Assembly (NCBI GenBank): GCA_944386635.1
Contig: CALXBV010000067.1
Coordinates: 1-51,114, forward strand
Reading direction: 5' to 3'
DNA from: an uncultured Clostridia bacterium
GTDB taxonomy: Bacteria > Bacillota > Clostridia > TANB77 > CAG-465
DNA: 51,114 bases
How positions within the stretch are numbered: the first letter of the stretch is position 1; every line of letters begins with the position of its first letter. A model generated the notes under the pieces. That model ran no database searches. It had not been told where the DNA came from and was given only the letters and a program-made list of their open reading frames with translations. The position numbers and the translations under genes were made by a program. This document shows positions 8,401 to 15,025 of this stretch, piece by piece.

Positions 8401-8540
8401 TTAATACTAATGTATTAAATGTTTTAAAGTAAGAAATATGAGAAATCTGGCTATGAAAGGAAGCTAGGTTATTTACTTTTGCATTTGATGTGTATTGAAT
8501 TACTAGGTTGATCTTTTTACAAAGCTATAGTATTAGTACC
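8401..8540 (+). promoter_or_regulatory. structured 5' leader of unknown class
   Basis: The leader between the proximal promoter and the gene at 8583 can close on itself: TAATACTA (8402-8409) pairs with TAGTATTA (8528-8535), and inside it AAAGTAA (8426-8432) pairs with TTACTTT (8472-8478). No known riboswitch class was recognised. It holds no ORF with a ribosome site. The 429-bp gap 8154-8582 otherwise contains the terminator and two promoters. Confidence 0.4.
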
Positions 8541-8582
8541 AGACACTAAAATTTAAAACTATGGCGAAAGAAAGGAAAAAAT

Positions 8583-9710
8583 ATGGAAAAATTATTAAAA
8601 AGAAAAGACTTACAATTAGTAGGTGCAACATTGGTAGGAGCATTAGCATCAAAAGTGATGCATTTAGAATTTGTAATTGCAATCTTAGTTGCAGTTATAA
8701 TAATAGTACTTTTAAGTGGTACTAAATTAAAAAGATGGTTCAAAAGAGCTATCGGAATCATAGCAATAATACTAGTAATGGTATGTGCTATACTATTTCA
8801 TAGTAACTTCTGCAATGAAAAAGAAGAAGCATCTAATGAAATAGCCCAAGAAGTAATTGTAGAAGAAGAACCAGAGGTTGAAGATCAACCAGAAGAGAAA
8901 GCAGAGACAACAGAGGTAGAATCACAATCTTCTTCTAGAAGACCATATATTACAGATGCTGAAAGAAAAGCTGCAATAGATATGGAAGTAACATATGGTG
9001 GAGAGAAAAATACTGAAGATGAAGCTGTTAAAGAACAAGTAAATGAAGTTGTTGTAGGAAATACAACTACAGAATTTACTGCTGAAAGCAGCGAAGAACA
9101 AGAAGACTACAAAGAAGAGATTGAAGAAGCTATAGAAGAAGGAAAAGACGTAAATGTAGAAAACGATGGAGAAACTACTTCTATAGTAGATACAGCAACT
9201 GAAGAGGAAAAAGAAGAAATTAACAATAGCAACGGTTCAACCGATGCAAATTGGGAAGATCTTTTAAATTCTTCAAATGTTACTGTACAAAAACCAGCAG
9301 AAGACAACAAAGTTGAGGCACCAGTTGCAGAAGACAATAAAGTAGAAGACAACAAAGTTGAAATGCCAGTTAAAGAAGACAACAAAGTAGAAGACAACAA
9401 AGCTGAAATGCCAGTTGAAGAAGACAACAAAGTTGAGACACCAGTTGAAGACGAGACAGAAGTTGTTGAACAAATAAAAGTTAATGCAATAGATGGTTAC
9501 GAGACAGTTGTTGGATCAACAATACAATTTGATATAGAAGGTGCAACAGAAGATCTTACAATAGAAGGTTTAGATGGAATAGACTATACATTAAATGGCA
9601 ACATATTAAACATTTCTGTTGGAAATGAAGCTACTGTTTTAACTGTTAATATTTCAGATTCAAATAGCAATGTAATGTTCGACATCACAGTAAATGGCAT
9701 CATAGGATAA
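8583..9710 (+). CDS. membrane-anchored acidic repeat protein, paralogue of the 7598 gene
   Basis: A 375-residue protein. Hydrophobic segments near residues 12-47 and 56-74 anchor it; the remainder is a long Glu-rich region predicted outside. It shares the module VTYGGEKN...VVGNTTTEF and EEKEEINNSNGSTDANWE with the frameshifted gene upstream, including a near-identical stretch of DNA (8094-8119 and 9222-9247). A tandem EDNKVE.PV repeat (9300-9452) follows, then a C-terminal beta-rich domain (about 300-375: IDGYETVVGSTIQFDIEGA) that looks Ig-like. No enzyme motif is seen. The start is the ATG behind AAAGGAAAAAAT. Role unknown; envelope location is inference. Confidence 0.7.
   Translation: MEKLLKRKDLQLVGATLVGALASKVMHLEFVIAILVAVIIIVLLSGTKLKRWFKRAIGIIAIILVMVCAILFHSNFCNEKEEASNEIAQEVIVEEEPEVEDQPEEKAETTEVESQSSSRRPYITDAERKAAIDMEVTYGGEKNTEDEAVKEQVNEVVVGNTTTEFTAESSEEQEDYKEEIEEAIEEGKDVNVENDGETTSIVDTATEEEKEEINNSNGSTDANWEDLLNSSNVTVQKPAEDNKVEAPVAEDNKVEDNKVEMPVKEDNKVEDNKAEMPVEEDNKVETPVEDETEVVEQIKVNAIDGYETVVGSTIQFDIEGATEDLTIEGLDGIDYTLNGNILNISVGNEATVLTVNISDSNSNVMFDITVNGIIG
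9300..9452 (+). repeat. in-frame tandem repeat coding EDNKVE(x)PV units
   Basis: Imperfect tandem copies of GAAGACAACAAAGTTGA-type units coding EDNKVE, some followed by a methionine/alanine/threonine-PV tail. This kind of repeat readily changes copy number by slippage. Confidence 0.85.
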
Positions 9711-9913
9711 ACGTTAAATTGTTAGAAATGTTGTATTAGAATTTATTAGAAAAAAATAAAATACACATTGAATCACGATATATATAATTTTGGTTATATA
9801 TTAAGTGATAATGTAAAAAGTAATTAGTAAAATAAAGTGGTTTGATTATATAGTCTAAAGTTATACGATTTAGTATTACAAAGGATTATATAAAGTATTA
9901 CTGATTATTTGAA

Positions 9914-9983
9914 TCTTAGAACTTATCGAAGGTACCAGAAAAATATTACAATTTGCTTAAATTGTTTTATGATAAGTTCAAGA
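9914..9983 (+). ncRNA. hairpin in a long non-coding stretch
   Basis: TCTT-A-GAACTTATC (9914-9927) pairs with GATAAGTTC-AAGA (9971-9983), and inside it ACAATTT (9948-9954) pairs with AAATTGT (9959-9965). It lies in the 330-bp stretch 9711-10040, which has no gene and is bounded by a strong terminator. It could be the 3' UTR of the preceding gene or a separate RNA; no convincing promoter was found for the latter. Confidence 0.4.
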
Positions 9984-10040
9984 CATTAGTATGCTAGAAA
10001 TGTATTACTGGAATGAAAAAATGTCAAAGGTTCAATGTGT

Positions 10041-10077
10041 AAATTAATTATAAGATTTTATAATTAATTTTTTTTTG
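10041..10077 (+). terminator. strong rho-independent terminator
   Basis: Perfect 13-bp stem (10041-10053 with 10058-10070), GATT loop, then a run of T. It ends transcription from the 8583 gene and the following non-coding stretch. Confidence 0.85.
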
Positions 10078-10092
10078 CCTTTTTTGGGTGTA

Positions 10093-10117
10093 AAAAGACC
10101 ACTCCCGAAGGAGTGGC
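10093..10117 (-). terminator. terminator of the tRNA-like RNA (minus strand)
   Basis: On the minus strand CCACTCC pairs with GGAGTGG around a TTCG tetraloop, followed by CTTTTT. It lies downstream of the tRNA-like RNA. Confidence 0.75.
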
Positions 10118-10231
10118 TGAAAAAAAATTATTAAAAAGGATTACTCCAAATGTATTGCTACATTGAAGTAAGCAGACCGGATTCGAACCGATTCACCGTG
10201 TAAAACGAGCTCTTCCTTTGAGCTTACTGCA
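10098..10231 (-). ncRNA. tRNA-like small RNA (non-canonical anticodon region)
   Basis: On the minus strand a good tRNA D-arm (GCTC-AAAGGAA-GAGC, about 10223-10209) and a perfect T-arm with TTCGAAT loop (10192-10176) are present, but only about 16 nt separate them instead of the usual 23, so a normal 5-bp anticodon arm cannot form. Ends can pair as GCAG/CTGC plus AAGT/ACTT with a 2-nt bulge, or alternatively AGTAAGC/GCTTACT. After the tRNA-like part comes a bulged 11-bp hairpin with a GCAA tetraloop (about 10145-10170), then the TTCG terminator. A consensus promoter ends 6 nt upstream of the predicted 5' end. It is either a decayed tRNA or a purposeful tRNA mimic; I favour an expressed small RNA, not a decoding tRNA. 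Confidence 0.5.
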
Positions 10232-10236
10232 CTTAT

Positions 10237-10265
10237 ATTATAGCATGTATTTTTTTAGATTTCAA
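10237..10265 (-). promoter_or_regulatory. minus-strand promoter of the tRNA-like RNA
   Basis: Minus strand TTGAAA (10265-10260) and TATAAT (10242-10237), 17-bp spacer, start predicted at about 10230. Confidence 0.75.
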
Positions 10266-10289
10266 GTCTATTGATTAATATGATATAAT
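10261..10289 (+). promoter_or_regulatory. divergent promoter of the radical SAM gene
   Basis: TATAAT at 10284-10289 with a weak -35 (TTCAAG, 10261-10266, 17-bp spacer). Its -35 overlaps the -35 of the minus-strand promoter for the tRNA-like RNA. The leader before ATG 10306 would be only about 10 nt. Confidence 0.5.
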
Positions 10290-10305
10290 ATTTTTGGTGT
10301 TTTTT

Positions 10306-11193
10306 ATGTATAAAAATTGCAGATTATGTCCACGTGATTGTGGAATAGATAGAACTAAAAATATAGGTGTGTGTGGTGCATCAGACAAAGTAAAGGTAGC
10401 ACTTGTATCAATACATAATTTTGAAGAGCCATGCATAAGTGGGAAAAATGGCTCTGGAACAGTATTTTTTTCAAATTGTAATTTAAGATGTGTGTATTGT
10501 CAAAATTTTAAAATATCTAGAAATGGATTTGGTAAAGAAATAAGTATCAAAAGGCTTGCTGAAATATTTTTAGAACAACAAAAAAGGGGTGTAAATAACA
10601 TTAATCTAGTCACACCAACTATGTATGTTGATAGTATAATTGAAGCTCTAAAAATGGCAAAATCAAAAGGACTTGTAATTCCAATAGTATATAATTCTAG
10701 TGGATATGAAAAAGTTGAAACTATTAAAAAGCTAGATGGATTAATTGATGTGTATTTGCCAGATTTTAAATATGCAACAAATAGATTGTCTAAAAAATAT
10801 TCTGGTGTAAATAACTATGTGGAGTCAGCTATAAGTTCAATATCTGAAATGATAAAACAAGTTGGAAAGCCTGTATTTAATGATGATGGTATTATTACTA
10901 AAGGAGTAATAATTCGTCATATGATATTACCAAATAATGTATTAAATAGTAAAATGGTATTAAAAAAAATAAAAGAAAAGTTTAGTGATAATGTATTAGT
11001 AAGTATTATGGCACAATATTTTCCTTCAGGAGATGCAAATAAATATCCTGAGATAAATAGGAAAATAACTAAAGATGAACTAAAAGAAATAGAAGAATAT
11101 TTAATAAAACTAAATATTACTAATGGATATATACAAGAGCTTGGAGAACATGAAGAGGAATATGTACCAAATTTTGATTTATCTAATACTTAG
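10306..11193 (+). CDS. radical SAM protein, PflA/PflX-like
   Basis: A 295-residue radical SAM enzyme of the family annotated as putative pyruvate-formate-lyase-activating (COG1313). The cluster-binding CxxxCxxC is CNLRCVYC (Cys 58, 62, 65), and an additional N-terminal set of cysteines (5, 8, 12, 23) is typical of this family. Start: ATG 10306 after a weak GGTG; an upstream GTG at 10297 would be odd because it uses that GGTG. It uses S-adenosylmethionine and a 4Fe-4S cluster; the substrate is not known for most members, so direct PFL activation should not be assumed. It is followed at 47 nt by dapF. Confidence 0.85.
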   Translation: MYKNCRLCPRDCGIDRTKNIGVCGASDKVKVALVSIHNFEEPCISGKNGSGTVFFSNCNLRCVYCQNFKISRNGFGKEISIKRLAEIFLEQQKRGVNNINLVTPTMYVDSIIEALKMAKSKGLVIPIVYNSSGYEKVETIKKLDGLIDVYLPDFKYATNRLSKKYSGVNNYVESAISSISEMIKQVGKPVFNDDGIITKGVIIRHMILPNNVLNSKMVLKKIKEKFSDNVLVSIMAQYFPSGDANKYPEINRKITKDELKEIEEYLIKLNITNGYIQELGEHEEEYVPNFDLSNT

Positions 11194-11206
11194 TATAAAT
11201 TTTAAG

Positions 11207-11234
11207 TCATCTCATATAGTGTATTATGAGGTGA
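11207..11234 (+). promoter_or_regulatory. hairpin sequestering the dapF ribosome site
   Basis: TCATCTCATA (11207-11216) pairs over 10 bp (one G-T) with TATGAGGTGA (11225-11234), which contains the dapF Shine-Dalgarno GAGGTGA, 6 nt before its TTG start. It has no T-run, so it looks like a translational switch or insulator and not a terminator. Confidence 0.55.
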
Positions 11235-11240
11235 TGTATT

Positions 11241-12095
11241 TTGGTACTTTTTACAAAGATGCAAGGTTGTGGTAATGATTATGTATATATAAATAATGAC
11301 GTTGAAAATATAAAAGATATGTCCGGATTTACTAGATTTGTATCTAATAGAAATTTTGGCGTGGGTTCTGATGGATGTATATTTATTTCTAAATGTAATA
11401 ATGCAGATATTGAGTTTAGAATATTTAATCCAGATGGTAGTGAAGCTTCTATGTGTGGAAATGGTATAAGATGTGTTGCAAAATATGTGTATGAAAAAGA
11501 AATAGTAAAAAAAAGAAGAATGAAGATACAAACAAAATCTGGAATTAAAGATGTCGAAATTTATGTAGAAAATAATATAGTAAAAAATATAAAAGTAAAT
11601 ATGGGTGTACCAATTTTTGACACTAAAAAACTTGAGATAGATTATCCAAAAGATGTATTAATAAATGAAAGATTTTTAGTAGAAGATAAAGAGCTATATT
11701 TAACTTGCTTATCTGTTGGAAATATACATACAGTTGTATTTGTTGAAGATGTGGATAATATAGATATAGAAAAGTATGGAAGAGCAATAGAGAACATGGA
11801 TATATTTAAAGATAGAACAAATGTAGAATTTGTTCAAGTAATAGATAGAGAAAATATAAAAGTAAGAGTTTGGGAAAGAGGTGTAGGTGAGACATTAGCA
11901 TGTGGAACTGGTGCAACTGCTTCAGTAATAGCAGGATATTTAAATGGAGTTACAGAGAATATTTGTAATGTTAAATTAAAAGGAGGAATGTTAGAGATAG
12001 TATATAATGAATTAAATAATGAGTTAAATATGATAGGTACAGCAGAATTTGTATATGAGGGAAAATTATGTGGTGATTTTTTTAAATATTATTAG
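11241..12095 (+). CDS. dapF: diaminopimelate epimerase
   Basis: A 284-residue protein of normal DapF length with both catalytic cysteines in their motifs: MCGNGIRC (Cys 72) and ACGTGAT (Cys 221). It interconverts LL- and meso-diaminopimelate, the last epimerisation before decarboxylation to lysine and a building block of peptidoglycan. The start is TTG 11241, placed by GAGGTGA 6 nt upstream and by the family start F-TKMQGCGNDYV; an upstream ATG at 11234 is out of frame. A hairpin buries this ribosome site. Terminator follows. Confidence 0.95.
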   Translation: MVLFTKMQGCGNDYVYINNDVENIKDMSGFTRFVSNRNFGVGSDGCIFISKCNNADIEFRIFNPDGSEASMCGNGIRCVAKYVYEKEIVKKRRMKIQTKSGIKDVEIYVENNIVKNIKVNMGVPIFDTKKLEIDYPKDVLINERFLVEDKELYLTCLSVGNIHTVVFVEDVDNIDIEKYGRAIENMDIFKDRTNVEFVQVIDRENIKVRVWERGVGETLACGTGATASVIAGYLNGVTENICNVKLKGGMLEIVYNELNNELNMIGTAEFVYEGKLCGDFFKYY

Positions 12096-12118
12096 AGTAG
12101 ATTTTATCTGCTCTTTTT
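12095..12118 (+). terminator. terminator after dapF
   Basis: GAGTAGA/TCTGCTC stem (12095-12101 with 12107-12113) followed by TTTTT. Confidence 0.8.
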
Positions 12119-12173
12119 GTTGTGTTGAGAAAATATATAATATATTGTATAATAAAAATTGGAGAGTGATTAA

Positions 12174-12737
12174 ATGAGTTTTAAAGAAGATATAGAAAAA
12201 TATTCTCCTGTAAATGGGCAGGAAGAAAAGGACAAGCAGTTTATTTTAAAAGCAATAGATGATTTTGATGATGTTTTAACAAGAAATAATGAATATATGC
12301 ATTTTACATCATCAGCATTTATTGTAAATAAAAAAAGAGATAAAGTATTAATGATATACCATAATATATATAACTCCTGGGGATGGACAGGTGGACATGT
12401 TGATGGAGAAGATAATTTTTTATCTGTTGCAAAAAGAGAAGTAAAAGAAGAAACTGGATTAGATAACATTAAAGTGTTGAATGCTGGAAAAATTGTATCA
12501 TTAGATACATTACCAGTTTTAGGTCATTTTAAAAGAGGAAAGTATGTAAGTGCACATACGCATTTGTCTGTTGCATATTTATTTGAAGCTGATGAAAATG
12601 AAAAAATAAGGATAAAACCAGATGAAAATAGCAGGATTGGATGGCAGGATATAGATAAAGTAGTGGACTTATCTACTGAGCCACATATGAAAGTAGTGTA
12701 TTCTAAAATAATAGACAAAGTAAGTCAAATAAAATAA
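12174..12737 (+). CDS. Nudix hydrolase
   Basis: A 187-residue protein with the full Nudix box at about 74-96: GHVDGEDNF then VAKREVKEETGL (G-x5-E-x7-REUxEExGU, all catalytic glutamates present). A 70-residue N-terminal extension precedes it. Nudix enzymes cleave nucleoside diphosphates linked to another group, in the cytosol; the family members with this layout are often annotated as general Nudix hydrolases and the substrate is not readable here. SD GGAGAG precedes the ATG. Monocistronic. Confidence 0.9.
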   Translation: MSFKEDIEKYSPVNGQEEKDKQFILKAIDDFDDVLTRNNEYMHFTSSAFIVNKKRDKVLMIYHNIYNSWGWTGGHVDGEDNFLSVAKREVKEETGLDNIKVLNAGKIVSLDTLPVLGHFKRGKYVSAHTHLSVAYLFEADENEKIRIKPDENSRIGWQDIDKVVDLSTEPHMKVVYSKIIDKVSQIK

Positions 12738-12807
12738 AAAGAGTTGTTTTTTAAATAAAAAGATTATATAATAGTTATATTAATAATTATTAATTTGGAG
12801 GGAGCAT

Positions 12808-13395
12808 ATGGAAATAAGAGAAATCTTTGATACGATTGAAAGTGACCCTAACATGGATAAAGATCTTCAAAAAGATATATTAGAGAAGATAAATAATATT
12901 GCTAAGGCTGATCAGTTAGTAGATGGCTTAGAGGAGAAAATAGAAGAACATAAAGATGAATTAACTGAAAAAGAACTTAAATACATAATTAATAAATGTA
13001 TTTCATATAAAAGTGTATTTTATAGGTTTAGAAATGGCGGAATTGTAGATTATGATCAGTTAAATGAGATAACTAATAGAATTTTTGAACTTGAAGATAG
13101 TATTAGAAAAAATGATTTCCATGTGTGGAAGGAAGAGCTACTTGCATATAAAGGTTCTAAACAAGATAAAGAAGAAGATAAGATGCTTAAAAATATGCTT
13201 ATGGTAGTTCCAGAAGAAACTAATGTTGTAGAAAAAATAACACGTATGTTTAAAAGAGCCCTATGGAAAATGCAGCAAAAATCTAGACAAAATGTGGCAA
13301 CAGATGAAGTAATAGAGTTACCACAAAATAGTTCAAATATAGATATAGAATTACATTATGATGAGGAAAAAAATGAAGTTAAACAGGAGCAGTAG
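12808..13395 (+). CDS. unknown cytosolic charged helical protein
   Basis: A 195-residue protein with GGAGGGAG before its ATG. No signal or membrane segment. The sequence is helix-rich and charged, with a coiled-coil-like first half (LEEKIEEHKDELTEKEL, residues about 41-57) and a basic stretch near 140-160 (MFKRALWKMQQKS) followed by an acidic tail. I do not recognise the family. It is monocistronic, ended by a terminator that overlaps its stop. It is the first of four small orphan genes in a row. Confidence 0.7.
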   Translation: MEIREIFDTIESDPNMDKDLQKDILEKINNIAKADQLVDGLEEKIEEHKDELTEKELKYIINKCISYKSVFYRFRNGGIVDYDQLNEITNRIFELEDSIRKNDFHVWKEELLAYKGSKQDKEEDKMLKNMLMVVPEETNVVEKITRMFKRALWKMQQKSRQNVATDEVIELPQNSSNIDIELHYDEEKNEVKQEQ

Positions 13396-13411
13396 CTTCT
13401 GTTCTTTTTTA
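13387..13411 (+). terminator. terminator overlapping the stop codon
   Basis: GAGCAG (13387-13392) pairs with CTGTTC (13399-13404), then TTTTTT. The TAG stop lies in the loop. Confidence 0.7.
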
Positions 13412-13416
13412 TATAT

Positions 13417-13445
13417 TTGACATATTATGTAAATAATGATATAAT
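13417..13445 (+). promoter_or_regulatory. consensus promoter
   Basis: TTGACA 13417-13422, TATAAT 13440-13445, 17-bp spacer, for the gene at 13539. The leader is about 85 nt. Confidence 0.75.
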
Positions 13446-13538
13446 AATTATGCATTTTATAGAGAATGTTCGGAATAACTATACTGGATGAAATAGTATT
13501 CTTTGTATTATGTATATTTTTTATAAGGAGGATAAATG

Positions 13539-13889
13539 ATGAAAAAATTATTTATGTTAAAAAGGGAAAAAAACAAATTTGCATCACAATATGTGCTAAA
13601 AGGTGAGGATTGTTTTTCTTATGACGATGAATATCCACTAATAGTAAACAATCAAATAAAAATCAAAAAAATATATGTAATAAAAGATGGAGAAGAAGAA
13701 AAAGAGATGACATCATTTAAGAGTCTTATGCCAAGAATGGTAAGAATTGAATTTGTGGAAAATGATGAATCAATGAAAAATCAGCCATTTATTATGGACT
13801 TATATACAAATTTAAATTTAGAAGAATTAGAAAAAAGATTAAAAAGATGTAAAACAGAAAGAGATATAGAAGACATAGAAAAAGAATAA
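13539..13889 (+). CDS. unknown small cytosolic protein
   Basis: A 116-residue protein. AAGGAGG at 13525-13531 favours the second ATG (13539, 7-nt spacing) over the first (13536, 4-nt spacing). The sequence has a likely beta-rich core (PLIVNNQIKIKKIYVIKDG) and ends in a strongly charged helix (LEELEKRLKRCKTERD). No membrane segment, no known motif. Monocistronic, between a consensus promoter and a clear terminator. Confidence 0.65.
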   Translation: MKKLFMLKREKNKFASQYVLKGEDCFSYDDEYPLIVNNQIKIKKIYVIKDGEEEKEMTSFKSLMPRMVRIEFVENDESMKNQPFIMDLYTNLNLEELEKRLKRCKTERDIEDIEKE

Positions 13890-13900
13890 TTAAAACTAGT

Positions 13901-13929
13901 AATCCGAGTGAATAACTCGGATTTAATTT
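13901..13929 (+). terminator. rho-independent terminator
   Basis: AATCCGAGT/ACTCGGATT 9-bp stem (13901-13909 with 13914-13922), then a T-rich tract. Confidence 0.8.
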
Positions 13930-13937
13930 TACATAAT

Positions 13938-13966
13938 TTGAAAACGATGCTAAAATATGGTATAAT
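13938..13966 (+). promoter_or_regulatory. promoter, ACATAATTTGAAAA type
   Basis: TTGAAA 13938-13943 and TATAAT 13961-13966, 17-bp spacer. The 14 bases 13931-13944 equal those at 8341-8354. It starts a leader of about 145 nt with small hairpins (for example AGCAT/ATGCT near 14028-14041) before the gene at 14121. Confidence 0.75.
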
Positions 13967-14120
13967 ATAATTGTATATTATATATATAAAAAGCTTAAAG
14001 CTTTGGTTAATGCTAAGAAGATTTTTGAAGCATATGATGCTACATTTATCTCCTAGATTTTCTGAAGGTTGTTTATTATATATAAATTTAAAAATATACA
14101 AAAGAAATGGAGGAAAACAT

Positions 14121-14357
14121 ATGAAGACATTTAATAAGGAAAACTTGGTATACTTTTTACAAAAGGAGGAAAACTGGGGATATAGCAAATTCAGAAAGTG
14201 TGTGCAAAGAGCATACATGGATGAGTCAATTGAAAAATACATTATTGGAGACGATGTTGTATTTTGTCAAGGAGCTAATAGAAAGGCAGTAGTTCCTAAA
14301 GATATAGTAGTGGATATCTTGGGAATAAGATTAGATCTTCTAGTATATGTAGCATAA
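14121..14357 (+). CDS. unknown small protein
   Basis: A 78-residue protein starting at ATG 14121 behind GGAGG with 7-nt spacing; the frame is open far upstream but nothing there has a ribosome site, and that part is leader RNA. It begins MKTFNKENLVYFLQ and ends with a hydrophobic ILGIRLDLLVYVA. The opening two thirds (WGYSKFRKCVQRAYMDES) look helical, possibly a nucleic-acid-binding fold, but I recognise no family. Confidence 0.6.
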   Translation: MKTFNKENLVYFLQKEENWGYSKFRKCVQRAYMDESIEKYIIGDDVVFCQGANRKAVVPKDIVVDILGIRLDLLVYVA

Positions 14358-14366
14358 AAAAATTAT

Positions 14367-14398
14367 ATCAAGTAGTTAATTCTACTTGATTTTTTTTT
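14367..14398 (+). terminator. rho-independent terminator
   Basis: ATCAAGTAG/CTACTTGAT stem (14367-14375 with 14382-14390) followed by eight T. Confidence 0.85.
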
Positions 14399-14442
14399 AT
14401 TACTATTATAACAGCAAAATCTGTATATTTTCTGAATGTTAA

Positions 14443-14471
14443 TTGACATAATATTAAAAATGTAGTATAAT
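14443..14471 (+). promoter_or_regulatory. consensus promoter
   Basis: TTGACA 14443-14448, TATAAT 14466-14471, 17-bp spacer, for the gene at 14538. Confidence 0.8.
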
Positions 14472-14537
14472 ATTTATGTAAAATTCAATATATAAAATCC
14501 ACATTTTTAATAAAATTAATTAAAGGAGGTATGTGTT

Positions 14538-14930
14538 ATGTGTAATAACGTAGCAGCAAATATTTTAAAAGGAGATGAAAGGGAAAGTAGAGTTAAGGAT
14601 CAAATTGATGATTGGATTGAGAATAGGCCTACTTTAAAAAAGAATGTATATGCAAAAGAATTACGAAAAATTGAAAATGGTGATATTATATATTCTAAAG
14701 GACATCCATTAAAACTTCATGATAAGACAAGAGTATATGAAATACATATTGAAAATAGAGACAGAATATTCGAAACTGTATGTATTGTATATGCTTTTTC
14801 TGATGGCTCAAAAAAAGAAGTTAGACGTATAAAAAGATATGCAAAAGATACAGTAGAAGATATTGAGAGATTTCTTGAAAATTCATTTTCTATATATCAA
14901 TTATATAATATTGATTTAAATAGGCTTTAA
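14538..14930 (+). CDS. unknown cytosolic protein
   Basis: A 130-residue protein with AAAGGAGGT before its ATG. No membrane segment or signal. The middle has alternating strand-like segments (TRVYEIHIENRDRIFETVCIV) followed by basic residues (KKEVRRIKRYAKD) and a C-terminal helix. No family recognised. Monocistronic, flanked by its own consensus promoter and terminator, like its three upstream neighbours. Confidence 0.65.
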   Translation: MCNNVAANILKGDERESRVKDQIDDWIENRPTLKKNVYAKELRKIENGDIIYSKGHPLKLHDKTRVYEIHIENRDRIFETVCIVYAFSDGSKKEVRRIKRYAKDTVEDIERFLENSFSIYQLYNIDLNRL

Positions 14931-14942
14931 AATAATATGTAT

Positions 14943-14969
14943 AAAACAGGATTAATTTCCTGTTTTTTC
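14943..14969 (+). terminator. rho-independent terminator
   Basis: AAAACAGGA/TCCTGTTTT perfect 9-bp stem (14943-14951 with 14958-14966) and T-run. Confidence 0.85.
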
Positions 14970-15025
14970 TTTTTGCTTTTATATGGTATAATATATCTAT
15001 TGTTATATAAGAGAAAGGTAAAGAA

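Noticed and set aside
8515..8540. Cyclic-di-GMP (GEMM) riboswitch, because of CAAAGCTA
   Set aside because: The other conserved parts of the aptamer are missing around it.
10160..10231. A normal tRNA gene on the minus strand
   Set aside because: Spacing between D-arm and T-arm is about 7 nt too short and no 5-bp anticodon stem can be drawn in any register.
13971..14120. N-terminal extension of the 78-residue protein
   Set aside because: Open frame but no SD at any start; it is leader RNA between promoter and the good SD at 14109.
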